Shown: piece after piece, positions 33,760 to 45,555 of the stretch | Layout: each line of letters begins with the position of its first letter | How positions within the stretch are numbered: the stretch's first letter is position 1 | Assembly (NCBI GenBank): GCA_025677815.1 | Contig: JAIXMP010000031.1 | Span: forward strand, 434,001-498,000 | DNA from: Phascolomyces articulosus | Taxonomy: Eukaryota > Mucoromycota > Mucoromycetes > Mucorales > Lichtheimiaceae | Reading direction: 5' to 3' | Length of the DNA stretch: 64,000 bases | The notes under the pieces: generated by a model | The model's database searches: none | Seen by the model: only the letters and a program-made list of their open reading frames with translations | What the model was told of the DNA's origin: nothing | Made by a program: the position numbers and the translations under genes

Positions 33760-34160
33760 CTATTACTTGGAGTGGCCTTTAGAAATATTTAGTAACTAAG
33801 TGTAGTTTGACTATAAAGAAACTTAAAAAAATATCCTAAGCTTATAGCTCTAAAAAAACAATTATTGCCTAAATATAATGGGTTTTAAATATAAAAAAAG
33901 AAAATATCAATTTTAAAAGCTACTATGTGTTTATAGATGAAGCTAGATTTAATTTTTATATACAATGTACATTTGGTTAGTCAAAATATAGTAGTACTCC
34001 TACTAAAGAAGTTGTTTCAAATAATCAGCGTGTAAATGTTATAATTCTGGGTACTATTGCTAGAGAAGGACTGGTGAACTTATCTTTAAGTAGTCCCTAA
34101 GCTATAGTTAAATCAAAGACATGAAAGTTGGATGGTAGAGAGGAATGTATTGTTTCTAAA
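33760..34160 (+). pseudogene. Tc1/mariner-type transposase remnant
   Basis: A DDE-transposase segment is readable in one frame over ~200 bp (33925-34150): FIDEARFNFYIQCTFG, stop, SK...TPTKEVVSNNQRVNVIIL, then GTIAREGLVNLSLSSP, stop. FIDEA matches the first catalytic Asp region, and ILG..G.VNLS the following strand of IS630/Tc1/mariner transposases. The stops lie where Trp, Gln and Arg are expected: TAG for TGG, TAA for CAA, TGA for CGA. Each is a C-to-T or G-to-A change. The gene is dead. Confidence 0.65.
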
Positions 34161-34601
34161 TTAGAACAAGAATGCAGCACTTCCTAGATTTTTTGGACTT
34201 AGTGTATTATAAATATAGAATAATAGATAGATAGAAGAAGTAGATCAAGAATAGAAAATAAGATATAAGATAAGAGATAGGTAAAGTCAAGTGAGAATCA
34301 AAGTAGGTCTTTAATAATATATCAAAATATAAGATAAAAGATATGATAATTATTCTATATTATAATAATAGTTTATATTTATAGGATTTAGTATCTTTAT
34401 CATGAGGCATAGTTATCAAGGATGTATTATAGTACAAGGTTTTAGATTATTATACTGCATATTATTGTATTATTATATAGGTATATATGGTATTGATTCA
34501 GATTATAATAAATGGTATTGTTATGTTTTGTATATATGATTATTATTTTATGAAGTGAACAATACATGCATTATTATTATTTATGCTTGGTGATTTTATT
34601 T
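34161..34601. other. AT-rich border of the decayed zone
   Basis: No coding structure; TA-rich sequence continuing the mutated region up to the truncated Ndc10-like gene. Confidence 0.4.
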
Positions 34602-35877
34602 TTAATTTGTTAATGAGGTGAATATATGGATATACCACAGAAGGATCATGCAAAAACAGTCAGTAAAGTTCAAGTGTTGCAGATCTTCGTCACGTAAAAG
34701 CATATGGTGCCAAACTGAAAACGAGAACATATCTTGTAGACCATTCTCACTTTCGGATCTCCAAAGCGTCTTCAAAATCTTTATTAACTGACCAGGTTTA
34801 TATGAATCTCTGATCACACAATGTTCACCCCTGTCAGCACCAGTCTGGACCTGATCATAAATTAGATCATGGCTGTATTTTTTGATTCCATTATTTAGTT
34901 CTTTGGTATCTTTTGGCGATGGAAAGCGAACTAATCGTCTTAAATACTGGAATCTATAGAGGTACATCAATGCCTTTCTGAATTGCTTGACCGCCTCGAT
35001 GCCCAAAGGAACTTTGATGATGTTAAACCTGCCATCTCTACTGATAGGTGCTGACTCCGTCACTATAAAATATACCATAAACAAAAGAAAACCTATATAA
35101 ATATACATATAATTCTATGCATACTACAATTGAAAAAAATTACATTGAGGCAATGTAACGGATGAGCTTGATTCGCCATCATCTCTAAGGCCAATTTGAG
35201 TTCTGGTGTCCGTACCAATTTGAACGTGTTTTTGGTAGGTACGCTTAAACACGAAATCATTAAAAAATGCAATGACACGTTCGGGAGGACCCACAGTGTA
35301 CGGATATTCTCGATCAATATCATCAAAGCGGTCAGTATTCTCTTTGCAAAATTTCTATAAACATTCACCAAGTAAGTACTAATAGTTATAATGCATGAAA
35401 AAACTCCAAAGAAATTGCTATGGAAACCCAATTCATAAAATATATCTGAATAATTTTCCGCTCTGTACCATAAAGCCTTATAATAGAATTATAATATAAA
35501 ATGAAAGAAAAACTCGACCATAATTATACAAAGTATATATGTTGAGATATAAGCATAATAATAGATTGCTGTTATTTTTGAAACTATAAGCGATGGGTTT
35601 CCACCACAATTCCAAATATAAAAGGCAATTTACGTTCCAATGAGCCAATGGACCTTTGTAAGATACTGCAGTGCTAGGACGTGTATTTATCTCCATGAAC
35701 TCAATTACACGAACAATTTCATCCGGATCAGTGGAGGAATTAGCGTTGGAGATCATGCTGTTACTCGATCCAGCATCTGTCAATGCTATGTCATGCTGAT
35801 CGTGGTTGTTCTTGCAAGGCCGACCTTGACCTCATTTGGTTGGTTGGTTATTAGTAGTATTAGAAGAACTCATAGTG
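34602..35877 (-). pseudogene. Ndc10-domain (Crypton-like) protein, broken copy
   Basis: Family found in many Mucoromycota copies; the domain derives from Crypton-type tyrosine recombinases. The first block starts at the ATG at 35877 (MSSSNTTNNQPTK), meets a TGA, then continues in frame to NTRPSTAVSYKGPLAHWN and a GTAAAT donor-like site. Later blocks read KALWYRAENYSDIFYELG, then ENTDRFDDIDREYPYTVGPP and ERVIAFFNDFVFKRTYQKHV. A further block (35040-34660) reads FNIIKVPLGIEAVKQFRKAL, KKYSHDLIYDQVQTGADRGE, then HCVIRDSYKPGQL and MFSFSVWHHMLLRDEDLQHL. It ends abruptly after LNFTDCF against the AT-rich decayed zone, so the catalytic C-terminal half is missing. Either truncated by the transposon island or a fossil. 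Confidence 0.6.
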
Positions 35878-36520
35878 ATAGTTTATGATAAGAAAAAAGC
35901 AAAACTTTTCATTATCTCCAGCACTCAGTATTTAATTTAGTCCGCTCCAGTATTATTAACATCGCTTATAATGTATCGGGGAAATAATACTGAACCCACT
36001 CCCAGCCAAAAGCTCTAGTATCATCATTACATCAGTTTCAGTATTCTTTCCTCGTTACCCTCCTAATTTAGAATTTTTGAGAGTTATAACAGTCTATGAA
36101 ATAGCAGAACGGCCACGAATTTTTATCAAAAAGAATAAAATGATGTACGATAATGTTGTATAGAACAACAGGTTTTGTCGAACCATCTTTGGAATAATTT
36201 GAAGGATATGACAATTCAATGTAGAAAAATTGCTCGACTCAGCTGAAAAAAATAGTAATAAAGAGACAAACGTTTCCTAATTTTATTTGAATGGGAAGTG
36301 ATGTAAATATCTGCTGATAATTAAGTAGCATATTTTTGGCAACCAATTTATACAGCCCAAAAACATCATCTTTAATCTTTTTTAATTTATGTACAGGATG
36401 TATTCCCCCCCCAATTTTCATTTTTAGAATGATAAGGTATTTTTTTTATATTGAAGGAAAAGGAGAATAAAAATTGTGGATTAACAAGAGAAAAAATAAG
36501 GAGTTAGAAAAAGGAAGTTC
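35878..36520. other. Spacer with a possible minor coding relic
   Basis: A minus-strand open frame at 36239-36421 (KKIKDDVFGLYKLVAKNMLL) has protein-like composition but no start context, domain or splice partner. Otherwise nothing is seen. Confidence 0.3.
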
Positions 36521-39500
36521 CTATTGAACGCGACAGTCAATATCCCCACCCCAATTATCATGCATTAATTCACGCAATCGCCCCAGTTCACGTCCATTTT
36601 GCATACTTCGCGTCAATGCGGTAATCATGCTTTGGGTTATATAAGTATCATCACTGGCACTTCGATTATCTTCCTCGTTTCTCGCAAGAATTCGGTCCAA
36701 TTCGTACATGCGAGAAGAACTTGACCAAGAGGAGCGTTCATTGGGAAGTCTTTTTCGAGAGGTTGTCAGTGCAGAAATGGGATTAAAAATCTTGATTGTA
36801 TGATCAATGCCAGACATTGCCATCGTGGGATTCAATGGATGACCTTGGATGACGTTCACAGTATCACTATCCGCAGTCAGTACTTGAACAATTCTACCCG
36901 TTGCTTTATCCCAGATAAAGGCGCAGCCATCATCACTACCCGATACCACGTATTCATCATTTAATCCATAAAAATTCACATCTTTGACAGTCTACAATAT
37001 ATATTCAATTCACATCACTGTTAATCTACAAAATAGTCATATACATTTGAGTTTTCCCCTATCCCCTCCTTTTTTTTTTTTTTTTAGTTTTGAATTAAAC
37101 GTTACCCTGTTATTACAATGACCAATATATCTTTTACGATAGGATACCAAATCCACATCATTTTCGAGCATATTTCGCGAATTGGAATGTCGAGTGTAAC
37201 TATCGCTATCACCATCATCATCTTCGTCTTCATCTGAAGAGTCTTCGTCTAGACGAATGTGGCGTCGAATTAATGGTAATTGTATTGGTTGATCATCACT
37301 TTCATCCGTGTCCATCATGGATTGCGAATCTTCTGTTGCTGTTTCATGAGATAAAGTGCTGTGATGAGACGACGCATCACTATCTGAAGCTCTATCATCC
37401 GACGCACTCACATCACTATCTGATCCAACATATTCTTCTGTAATTTCTACTTCAATAACATGAGAACTTTGTGAGGACCGATCATTGGAAGATGATGATG
37501 ATACTGAAGACCTCGATGAATGATTATTATTGTTGTCCATTACGATGGTATCATTATCACCATTATTATTATTGTTATTTATAGAACTGTTGCTGTTGTT
37601 GTTGTTACTGTTTGTGGAATCATTATTCTCTTGATCGTCGGATATCATACTCTCTGAAAATTGGTGCTGATCATCAGAACTGGATCCAATAGTGGCATGG
37701 CGCGATGTTGCTGATGTACTTCGATCCAATGATTGTTCGCGGGTATTTTCTTCGTTGCTTCCAGTGGAGGCATGGCGGGGTCTTTTAGATGAAGGTTGTC
37801 CAATGTCACCTGCCGTTGCATCGTCATCCCCATCCTTGCCATTATCTTCTCGTTGAATAACATACATTTCATCCAACCATTTCCATCTGTCTGTTGTTGA
37901 CTGTTGCGCACTAGAGGAAGAGGTTATACTCGTCCCATCGTCATCTGAATCCACTTGGTCATCTTCTGCCGATGCTGGGGTATAGTTCTCTCGTCGTAAC
38001 GCTTGTCGTATATCTCGTTTGAATTCTGTAAACATATCCGGTACATGGTGTGTTACAACAGATAATGATGCTGTACCAGAGGAAGAAGATGCATCATAGG
38101 CTTGTTTGGCTCGAACAGTATATCGATACGCTTTTCGTAACCAATCCTCGCGATCTTCGCATCCAATAGTCTGTTGACCGCCGCAGGCAATCCAATAACC
38201 AACAGCAAGACACCATAATGTTCTCCAAGATGGAAGTCGAGTCATACACCATGATTCTGCATCTTGCATCAATCGACGTGCATTAGCAATTTCTTCCTCT
38301 GCATGTGATTCATCGCTGGGTCTTTCATGCGTACTTTCATGGACGCGTCGTAAATGAACGGCTGCTTTCATACATAAAATCCATATTGTTTCACCAATAT
38401 CATTATCTGACATATCCTCCTCCTCTGATTGTTCTCTACTCGTTTGGCCTGAATGAATTAAATGAAGTTTATCCAATGCATTGTTGAGTTGACCTTGACG
38501 AAAGCAATAGATAATAGATTGTCGATTTTCATAAGGTTCTTCATTGAAACGTCCGTTCCGCTTGACTTGAGAAGATTGTCTGATATTATGTTCGCGTGTA
38601 TCCCCCACAGGCGCATCATGAATATTGAATAAGAAAATACCATCTGTTGACCAGCTACCAATAAACTTTTCTTAAAGTCAGTCAAAATTAAACTACGCAC
38701 TTTTTTTGGGATATTTCTCCCCCCAACACAACGTTCTGCTCCTTTCTTTTTTTTTTTATCCCCCAATGAATAAAACACAACATGATGGATGGGATAACAT
38801 GGTGAGTTTTTTTTATACCTCTTGGCTATTGGCATCACTGAATTTACAAGCGGTCACATGCTTATTATTTCGTTTCCAATAATTTGAATCTTTACATGTG
38901 AAACGTCGTACGCACCTAGATGCTTTTGTTGGCGATCTTATAATTTTACCAGCACCACAATTATTATTCCCCACCATTCGGCGATCATGCATGTAGACAT
39001 AGTCATCCATACCAGCAACAATGAAATAATGCGGTTGTCCACTATTGATACTAAGGGTATTCAAATCGAGACCATAAGGACCATAATCAACCAAAGGTGA
39101 AGGGCATCCTTCTCGAACGTTACTGCTTGCTTGTCGTCTTCCATGATATCTCGATCGTCCAAAGGGTGCATTAGAACAGCTATGAGGTTGTCGTAAATCA
39201 AAATGTCGTACTGTCCCATCTTCAGAACAACTCATAAATTCGTGTGGATTATCTTCTAAAGCAATTCGCTTCGCTCGGTCTCGATGACATGTATATACAT
39301 GGCGTAGTCGATGTTCATCATAACCGTTGACATCAAACACACGGATTTCACTATCACCTGCTGCAGTAACAATCACACTGTCCGATGACTTTGGCATGAA
39401 TTTTGCTGAGAATATATTTGAGGTATGTCCTTTTTGAATTATATTCTTTAGTTCACTATTATTTCATCGTGCTATGTCATTCCATCCTGTCCACAGCCCT

Positions 39501-40061
39501 TACATCTTTCTCTATCTACGTATATAATTATATACCTGTTTCGATAGCATAGGCCATTCGATAATTTTCCCAAGGAAGCCAAACACATACCATGGTATCA
39601 TCAGAGCCTGATAATAACTTGTCGCCTTCATGTGACCAACTGAATCATACCGAAAAAATAAACAATTGTCATTTATAAAGGTAATATTTTTAAATGACTT
39701 CCTTCATACACACAGGTCCTCTGCTTCCCTCTCTATATACATGCTTAAGATAAGAAAAAAGCTTACTAAAGTGAATTGACACAGCCGTCATGTCCTTGTA
39801 ACTCTTTATATAATGTCATACGCGCCATTATGGATTCATCACTATATATTTTTTTCACTACAGATATATTTATATATTTCATTTAGAAATCATTGTCGGG
39901 AGGCATGCTCTTTTTTATCAACTAGCTATATTGTTTAATGGTAGAAGAAAAATAGTTAAAGTTTTAATACCAAATTTATTTCGAGAAAAACCACCTCCTG
40001 GTTTAAATTTAATTTGAAATCGTTCCCTATCTCGTAAACCACGTTGAATCTTGGACGACAT
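36521..40061 (-). CDS. WD40 protein of the DCAF6/DCAF8 type
   Basis: Predicted substrate receptor of a CUL4-DDB1 ubiquitin ligase. Exons 40061-39971, 39857-39767, 39639-39536, 39429-38819, 38665-37106 and 36991-36521 encode 975 residues. N-terminal WD repeats (~45-300) include LQGHDGCVNSLYWS, LLSGSDDTMVCVW, GHTSNIFSAKFMP, FMSCSEDGTVRHFDLR and YVYMHDRRMVG. The propeller continues with FIGSWSTDGIFLFN, is interrupted by a helical and very acidic Ser/Asp/Asn-rich insertion (~330-810), and resumes with YVVSGSDDGCAFIWDKATGR and GHPLNPTMAMSGIDHTIKIF. The split propeller, the DGTVRWFD-type fourth repeat and the SGID..IKI(W/F) final repeat match DCAF6/DCAF8. Exon 2 was chosen as the only acceptor giving an open frame. 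The start ATG lies 362 bp from a divergent tyrosine-rich gene. Confidence 0.9.
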
Positions 40062-40423
40062 TATAAAGTGTATAATGGAGAGATAAAAATATAATATATG
40101 TTTTATGTGTGTGTTATATGAATGATAAAACTTGATATGAAATATGAAAACTATGCGTTTTAAAAGAATATAACTCAGCATTAAGTTTGTTGTGGCAACA
40201 AGTGTTTGTTCATTGGCTAAAATTACTGGTGGCACATAGTGCATACCGAAAGCACACGACTTTTTTTTTAAGCAAAAAAGGATGGATTGGACTCAAAACT
40301 GCAACGCCTTAATAAACATACACAGATTCACACCTCTTTCGCTTGTTTATCACTTTTCTTCTTCTTTTTTCTTTCTACTTTTTTTTTTTTAAAAAAAGGA
40401 ACGACCTATATTCGAACATAAAA
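40062..40423. promoter_or_regulatory. Divergent promoter between the DCAF-like and Tyr-rich genes
   Basis: 362 bp separate two opposite start codons. It contains pyrimidine-rich tracts (40340-40390) ahead of the + strand gene. No specific factor site could be assigned. Confidence 0.5.
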
Positions 40424-40797
40424 ATGGGTAATCGATACAGTAGTTACTATGACCCTTATTGGAATCCATATGATTATGATCCATATGGAACGTATGATTA
40501 TAATTATCTTGTAAGAAAGTATATCAACATTACATTTGATCACATACGCAATAAAACCTTTTTTTTATTATATATGATAACAAACATGCATTTCTATATT
40601 TTTTATTCCAGTGGGGTGCAAGAAATCGTGGATTATTTGGGAATCGACTTGGTTATGGAGGGTATCCTTATTCCTACCCATACATGAACAATTACTACGA
40701 TTACTATCAACCTTATTCTTACTATAACAATTATTATCAACAGCCGTATGGAAGCCTGTATGCACCGTATTCTTATTATCCACGTAGTTATTTTTGA
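40424..40797 (+). CDS. 90-residue tyrosine-rich protein with N-myristoylation consensus
   Basis: Exons 40424-40510 and 40612-40797; the intron has GTAAGA and TTCCAG borders and joins in frame. The product has 90 residues, 30 of them Tyr, rich in Pro/Asn/Asp/Gly with PY and YY repeats (YYDPYWNPYDYDPYG near the start, SYYPRSYF at the end). It begins MGNRYSS: Gly2 and Ser6 fit the N-myristoyltransferase consensus. There is no signal peptide or membrane segment. A clean ATG, a canonical intron and a downstream AATAAA (~40939) support a real gene. I recognise no family. A low-complexity, possibly phase-separating or wall/spore-associated protein is conceivable, but no function is claimed. Confidence 0.7.
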
Positions 40798-42494
40798 TAC
40801 TATAGAGGGAAAAAAGAAGGCCCTTCAAGTTGGGACTGGATATGATTATATTCTATTTTATTATACCATTTTGTTATTTTATTATTATTATTATTCTATT
40901 GTGTTTTTGTATTCTCAGGATAGAATGTAATACGCAAATAAAACAAGCCATCTGATTATATAACAACACACACATATACATAATACACTCACACACAGGT
41001 GATTTCTATTGTCTATAGTTTTATAATACACATATTTATATATTAGATGCACACGTTACTTCTCCTTATTATTGTTCTTTTTTTAATATATGTATAAATA
41101 TACACTTCTTTAAACAGTTCTCCTTTTTTTTTTCTTTTCGAGAACATGCTGTTATTTCTTTTCGGAATGAAAGGCGATCGGAAAGAAGGAAATGATTGTA
41201 AGTGATCCGATGCTTTGTTATTGTTATTGTTATTGTGTGTGTTTGTATAACAATATCTTCATTTTATTTTTGGCTATCTGAAAACCTTTTTTTTGCCAAC
41301 TTCTTTTTGATGAATCAAAAAGTTGACATTCCTAAATATTTTATGTTGAGGTAAGAAATCATACAGTAAAAATAAAATATTCCATACGTCATATGAAATC
41401 TCACCTGTGTAGGCGTGATCGACAGCGTGCTTGTAGTAAATTTGTAAACAGTTTGTTTTCTCTCGTATTCTTCTTCTGCCGCCAAAAAACATGCCATCAC
41501 ATGTTATGCATCCAAATATTCGTTACTACATCGTCTTCTACACTGTCAAAAAAAAAAAAAAGATCGGTTCCGTTACAATACGTATGGAATCTGGAACATG
41601 TTATTATTTTTGACGGGTCTAACGTTTGACTTGTGTCACTTTCTCTTTTCCTTTGATTATTATTATTTTTATTACCTACAAAAGGGTTTTCCAAATTTTA
41701 CACAAATAATCAAAGGCGCTTTTATCAAAAAAGGGTGATGACATCGAATTTCTATTGGTTTTGATAATAATAAAAATTTAAATACTGAAATGAAACAACT
41801 TCATTATTTAGGATAAAGGCGAAATAGAATACGGTAATCGTCAACAATCTTCTCATTCACCATTTAGAAAAAAAAAGGCTCTTTTACTTTTTTGATTAAT
41901 ATTTATCATAATATCTTGAATTAATATGTATATTTTCAGCGTTGTTACACCATAAGCTACCCTTTTCATCCTCTGTTTCTCAATATCTCATAATCTATGC
42001 CACTATTTGTACATGAATCTTATTGTATAATAAATATTTTAGAGTCCAAGACCTATGATATCACTCATGTATAGAATAGAGACTAGTCTTTACTATAAGT
42101 TTCAAAAAGAGGTTAGATTTTGATTTGTACTGTGTTGTGTTACTTTGAAAGAAACAGTTGCACAAAAACTGTGTATCTCGGCATATGTTAAATAACAATC
42201 CGATGAGCGATCTCCAACGAAAAGACGGGTCCCAGCAAATTATTTTAGCAGCACACACACACATGTCTCTTCATATATTGAAAACAAACATGTCAACTAT
42301 TATAGCCTGGTTTATTTGGAATGAGATCAGAGTAAGGAATCATAAACTGCATCACATATTGAATAAGCAATCATCTAGTTAAAAAGAACCACTGAATATG
42401 TATATGCAAGCTATTTTGTTATTTTAGCCGTATATTTCAAAAAGTACAAACGAAAATATGATGTCAATGGTGGTTTTTTTAATACATGGTATTT
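40798..42494. other. 1.7-kb spacer, no supported gene
   Basis: A minus-strand segment at 41694-41315 has protein-like stretches (DSVEDDVVTNIWMHNM; LAAEEEYERKQTVYKFTT) with a GTGAGA donor-like site, but needs several unsupported joins and shows no domain. The rest is AT-rich with microsatellites. Confidence 0.4.
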
Positions 42495-44260
42495 TTATAA
42501 TGATAATAATTTTTTTGTACAAAGAGTAATTCCTGCTGAGCAAACCGTTTTCAATCCGTTGAGAGTAATATCCCCGCACTCAACGACATGTAGATGATGG
42601 ACAGTTGGCGCGTGACGAACAAGGTCTTGAACACCTTTCAAGGTAACATGATCAAGCTCTTGCAAGTACACCGTTTTTAGCTTAGCATTGGATTGACCAA
42701 GGGTGAAAAGAACATGATCAGAAACGCATTCCAATCTTATAAGCTCAATACATTGTAATGTATCCATTTCCTTGATACACTGTTCGATTCCCACTTCAGT
42801 AATTAGGTCATTACAAGACCGAATTGATACGGTGTCCAGGTTAGAAATATGACCCAAATGATACAATCCTGCGTCCGTCAATGATGGGCAATCATCCAAT
42901 ACTAATGTTTTCTTTTTTTTCATTGGATACGGTGGATTCCTTGTTAATAGTAGCAAACTTTTTAAAAAATTCCACCCAGTCTTGTTCGTTCATGTTATGA
43001 CATTCCACTAAATGAAGCTTCTGTAATCGAGGAACACTGGTCATAATCAACTCCAAGCACGCCAAGTCTACTTTAGAAAACTTTAAATCCTCCAAATGAG
43101 TACAGTGGGTAATGATGAGAGCCATAGTTTCAATGCTGATGGAGGTATTGCAATGGAATTGTCGTAATATGTTACTGTTGTCTTGTTGTATGGTTGAAAA
43201 TATACTACTGAAATCAGGTACTGATTGTTCTTGAATAGAAAACGAGTTTGAAAATTCAAAAGCTTTCAACGTGGTATTATTGTGGATAAAGAATCGTTTA
43301 ATCTGCTCGGACGTGATGGGAAGATGATAATTCGCGAGCTTCAAAAATTGCATGCCTCTTCCTTGATAATTGTTGTCATTGACAAATTCCATGTGGACTT
43401 GGTTATCTTCTTGAGTTACTGCTGAATTGTAGTTGAGATAAGGAAGGTCTGGGCAGCAATCAAAGATGATATCGAGTATATCTGGGGCACAGTAACTGAT
43501 CAAAAGTTGCTGTAAATGAGGTGTATTTTTCAAAGTATACCGTATATCATATGGATTCAAATGGCCATCCATGTGTATAAAAATATGAGTCAATCGATGT
43601 CCGGAATCCTTCGTACGCTCAGTTTCATGATGATTCTCCTCAAACAAAGTCGATAGGTTATAGCCATTGTATTTTAAATGCGATATGTTTGGGCAAAATT
43701 GTAACACCCGTTGAATTGATAATTGTTTGGCATCTACATTCACTAATGTGATATGATCCAAAAATAATCCAACATTTTGTAGTCCTGGACATAGATGGAG
43801 TCGATAAAAGTCATCACTACTGCATTCCATATCAATAACTAGAGAAAGTGTAAAAAAAAATCAGCCTGAAGAAATAAATTATCAACCCCTTCTCTACTTT
43901 ATTTAAATATAGAATAGACACTTTACCTAATGTTCTAAGTGCTTCAAAATGACAGGTCGCTAGCCATTGAAAAGCTTTTTCGTTATCTCCATTATCGTAT
44001 ATTGTCAATCGTTTTACTCTGTTGGACAATGAATTCAATATTTTAAAAAGTCTAGCATGAGACGCATTGTTAAGCTCTATGGTTTCCCATAAAACATGGC
44101 ACGAGATTAGTTGATTTCGCCAGTTTTGACATACAGTCAAACACAATATAATTTGCTCTGTTGATAGCTGTGAGAATATACGCGTAAAAATTTCAAATGG
44201 TAGATTGTTGACAAAATCGATCGTTTTTGTTAGCGATTCGTTATGAGTTGAGTTTGTCAT
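42495..44260 (-). CDS. F-box/leucine-rich-repeat protein with a one-base frameshift
   Basis: Likely SCF ubiquitin-ligase substrate adaptor. Exon 1 is 44260-43927 and exon 2 runs 43838-42495. Residues ~12-55 form an F-box (VNNLPFEIFTRIFSQLSTEQ, then CLTVCQNWRNQLI). LRR-like repeats follow (CPNISHLKYNGYNL, TPHLQQLLISYC, CTHLEDLKFSKVDL, VPRLQKLHLVEC, NLDTVSIRSCNDL, HHLHVVECGDITL). Near 42905-42925 the frame must move by +1 at a run of eight A on the coding strand. Upstream the frame reads ...FATINKESTVSNEKK and runs into a stop; downstream LVLDDCPSLTDAGLYHL is perfect LRR sequence. With a one-base shift the total is 559 codons. A sequencing or assembly error in the homopolymer is the simplest explanation; a true mutation is possible. 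The ATG at 44260 has A at -3. Confidence 0.8.
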
Positions 44261-44524
44261 AATGATTGGAAAAATAGAATAGGTCAAGATATGGCGGTGT
44301 TAAAATGCCTGGCTCTAGTCATATTAATTAAAAAAATATCCAGCTTATGATCGAGTATGTCGTAGACCTTTTTTTATCGTTCATTTGGCATAATAACTGT
44401 TATTGAAAAATGGATCAGTATCATATCATTTTTTTTTGTAATTTCATATTTTTCAGTGCTAGTAAAGTGTAATACATGGATACAAAAAAGGATTATTATA
44501 AGCACATCAACAAACAATTGACAA

Positions 44525-44562
<38 letters not shown>

Positions 44563-44795
44563 ATCAAGAATAATGTACTTTATTACTTATTTATTAACAA
44601 TAGGTAGGTGCGATACTTCTTGGCCATGTTATTTTTTTAAACATGTTGTCCGGGAAACACCAACAAGGAGGTCATGTACCGCCTAGATTCCCAAAAAGAA
44701 AAGTAATTATGTAATAATCAATTAAGGAGGATTACTACTGATCTGTGTGCAAGTTCAGAAAACTAACCCAAATTGATTACACACAGAATACAGTT
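44261..44795. other. AT-rich spacer with an (AT)n run
   Basis: Contains a TATATA run at ~44529-44559. No gene seen. Confidence 0.45.
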
Positions 44796-45005
44796 GTAAT
44801 TCATAAATTGTTCAGAACCATGACGGCTCTAGTCAAGAAAACTTGAACCAGAAAGGCTTTGAACGCGTTTACAAATGGGCTCAACCAAAATGATCAAGCT
44901 GCAATTCATAAATTGTTCGGAACCATGACGGCTCTAGTCAAACGAACTTGAACCAGAAAGGCTTTGAACACATTTACAAACACAATTGGACTCTGGACAA
45001 TTTCA
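44796..45005 (+). repeat. Two tandem copies of a ~105-bp repeat
   Basis: AATTCATAAATTGTTC(A/G)GAA, CCATGACGGCTCTAGTCAA and CTTGAACCAGAAAGGCTTTG occur at ~44796 and again at ~44901, nearly identical. A third degenerate echo (CTCAACCAAAATGATC, ~45010) follows. Non-coding. Confidence 0.85.
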
Positions 45006-45086
45006 ACCCATAAAAGGACTCAACCAAAATGATCCAACCAAAGGGACTTGATTGGAACTAGAAGGTGCAGATCATTACAGAGCACA

Positions 45087-45555
45087 CTCGTCTTGTTTCA
45101 CGCGTTTGCTGCGTGTGAGCATGTTACTAAAGAAAATGATAGTCGTGAATTAATAAATGCGTAAATATTATTATTGTTTCCAAATAATACTGCCGTCAAC
45201 TTACATTGTATCAACTCTCGTCTTGTTTCACGCTTTTGTTGCGTGTGAGCATGCCACTAATATTTTTAAAATTAATAGTATTCGTGAATTAATAAATGCA
45301 CTACTATGATTATAGTTTTCCAAGCAACATCGTTGTCAGCTTACTCTCGTCTTGTCTCCTGCGCTTGTTGCGTGTGAGCATGTTACTAAAAAAATAATAT
45401 TTGTGAATTAATAATGCATAATTATTATTATTATTTCCAAGCAACACCATGGTCAACTTACATTATATCAACTCTCGTCTTGTTTCACGCTTTTGTCGCG
45501 TGTGAGCATGTTACTAAGATTTTTTAAATAAATAGTATTCATGAATTAATAAAAA

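Noticed and set aside
36239..36421. Minus-strand coding fragment downstream of the DCAF gene
   Set aside because: Only 60 codons, no start or splice context, not linked to the DCAF frame; kept only as a possible relic.
41315..41694. Two-exon minus-strand gene
   Set aside because: Pieces look protein-like, but joining them needs unsupported splice sites and reads through a stop; no family recognised.
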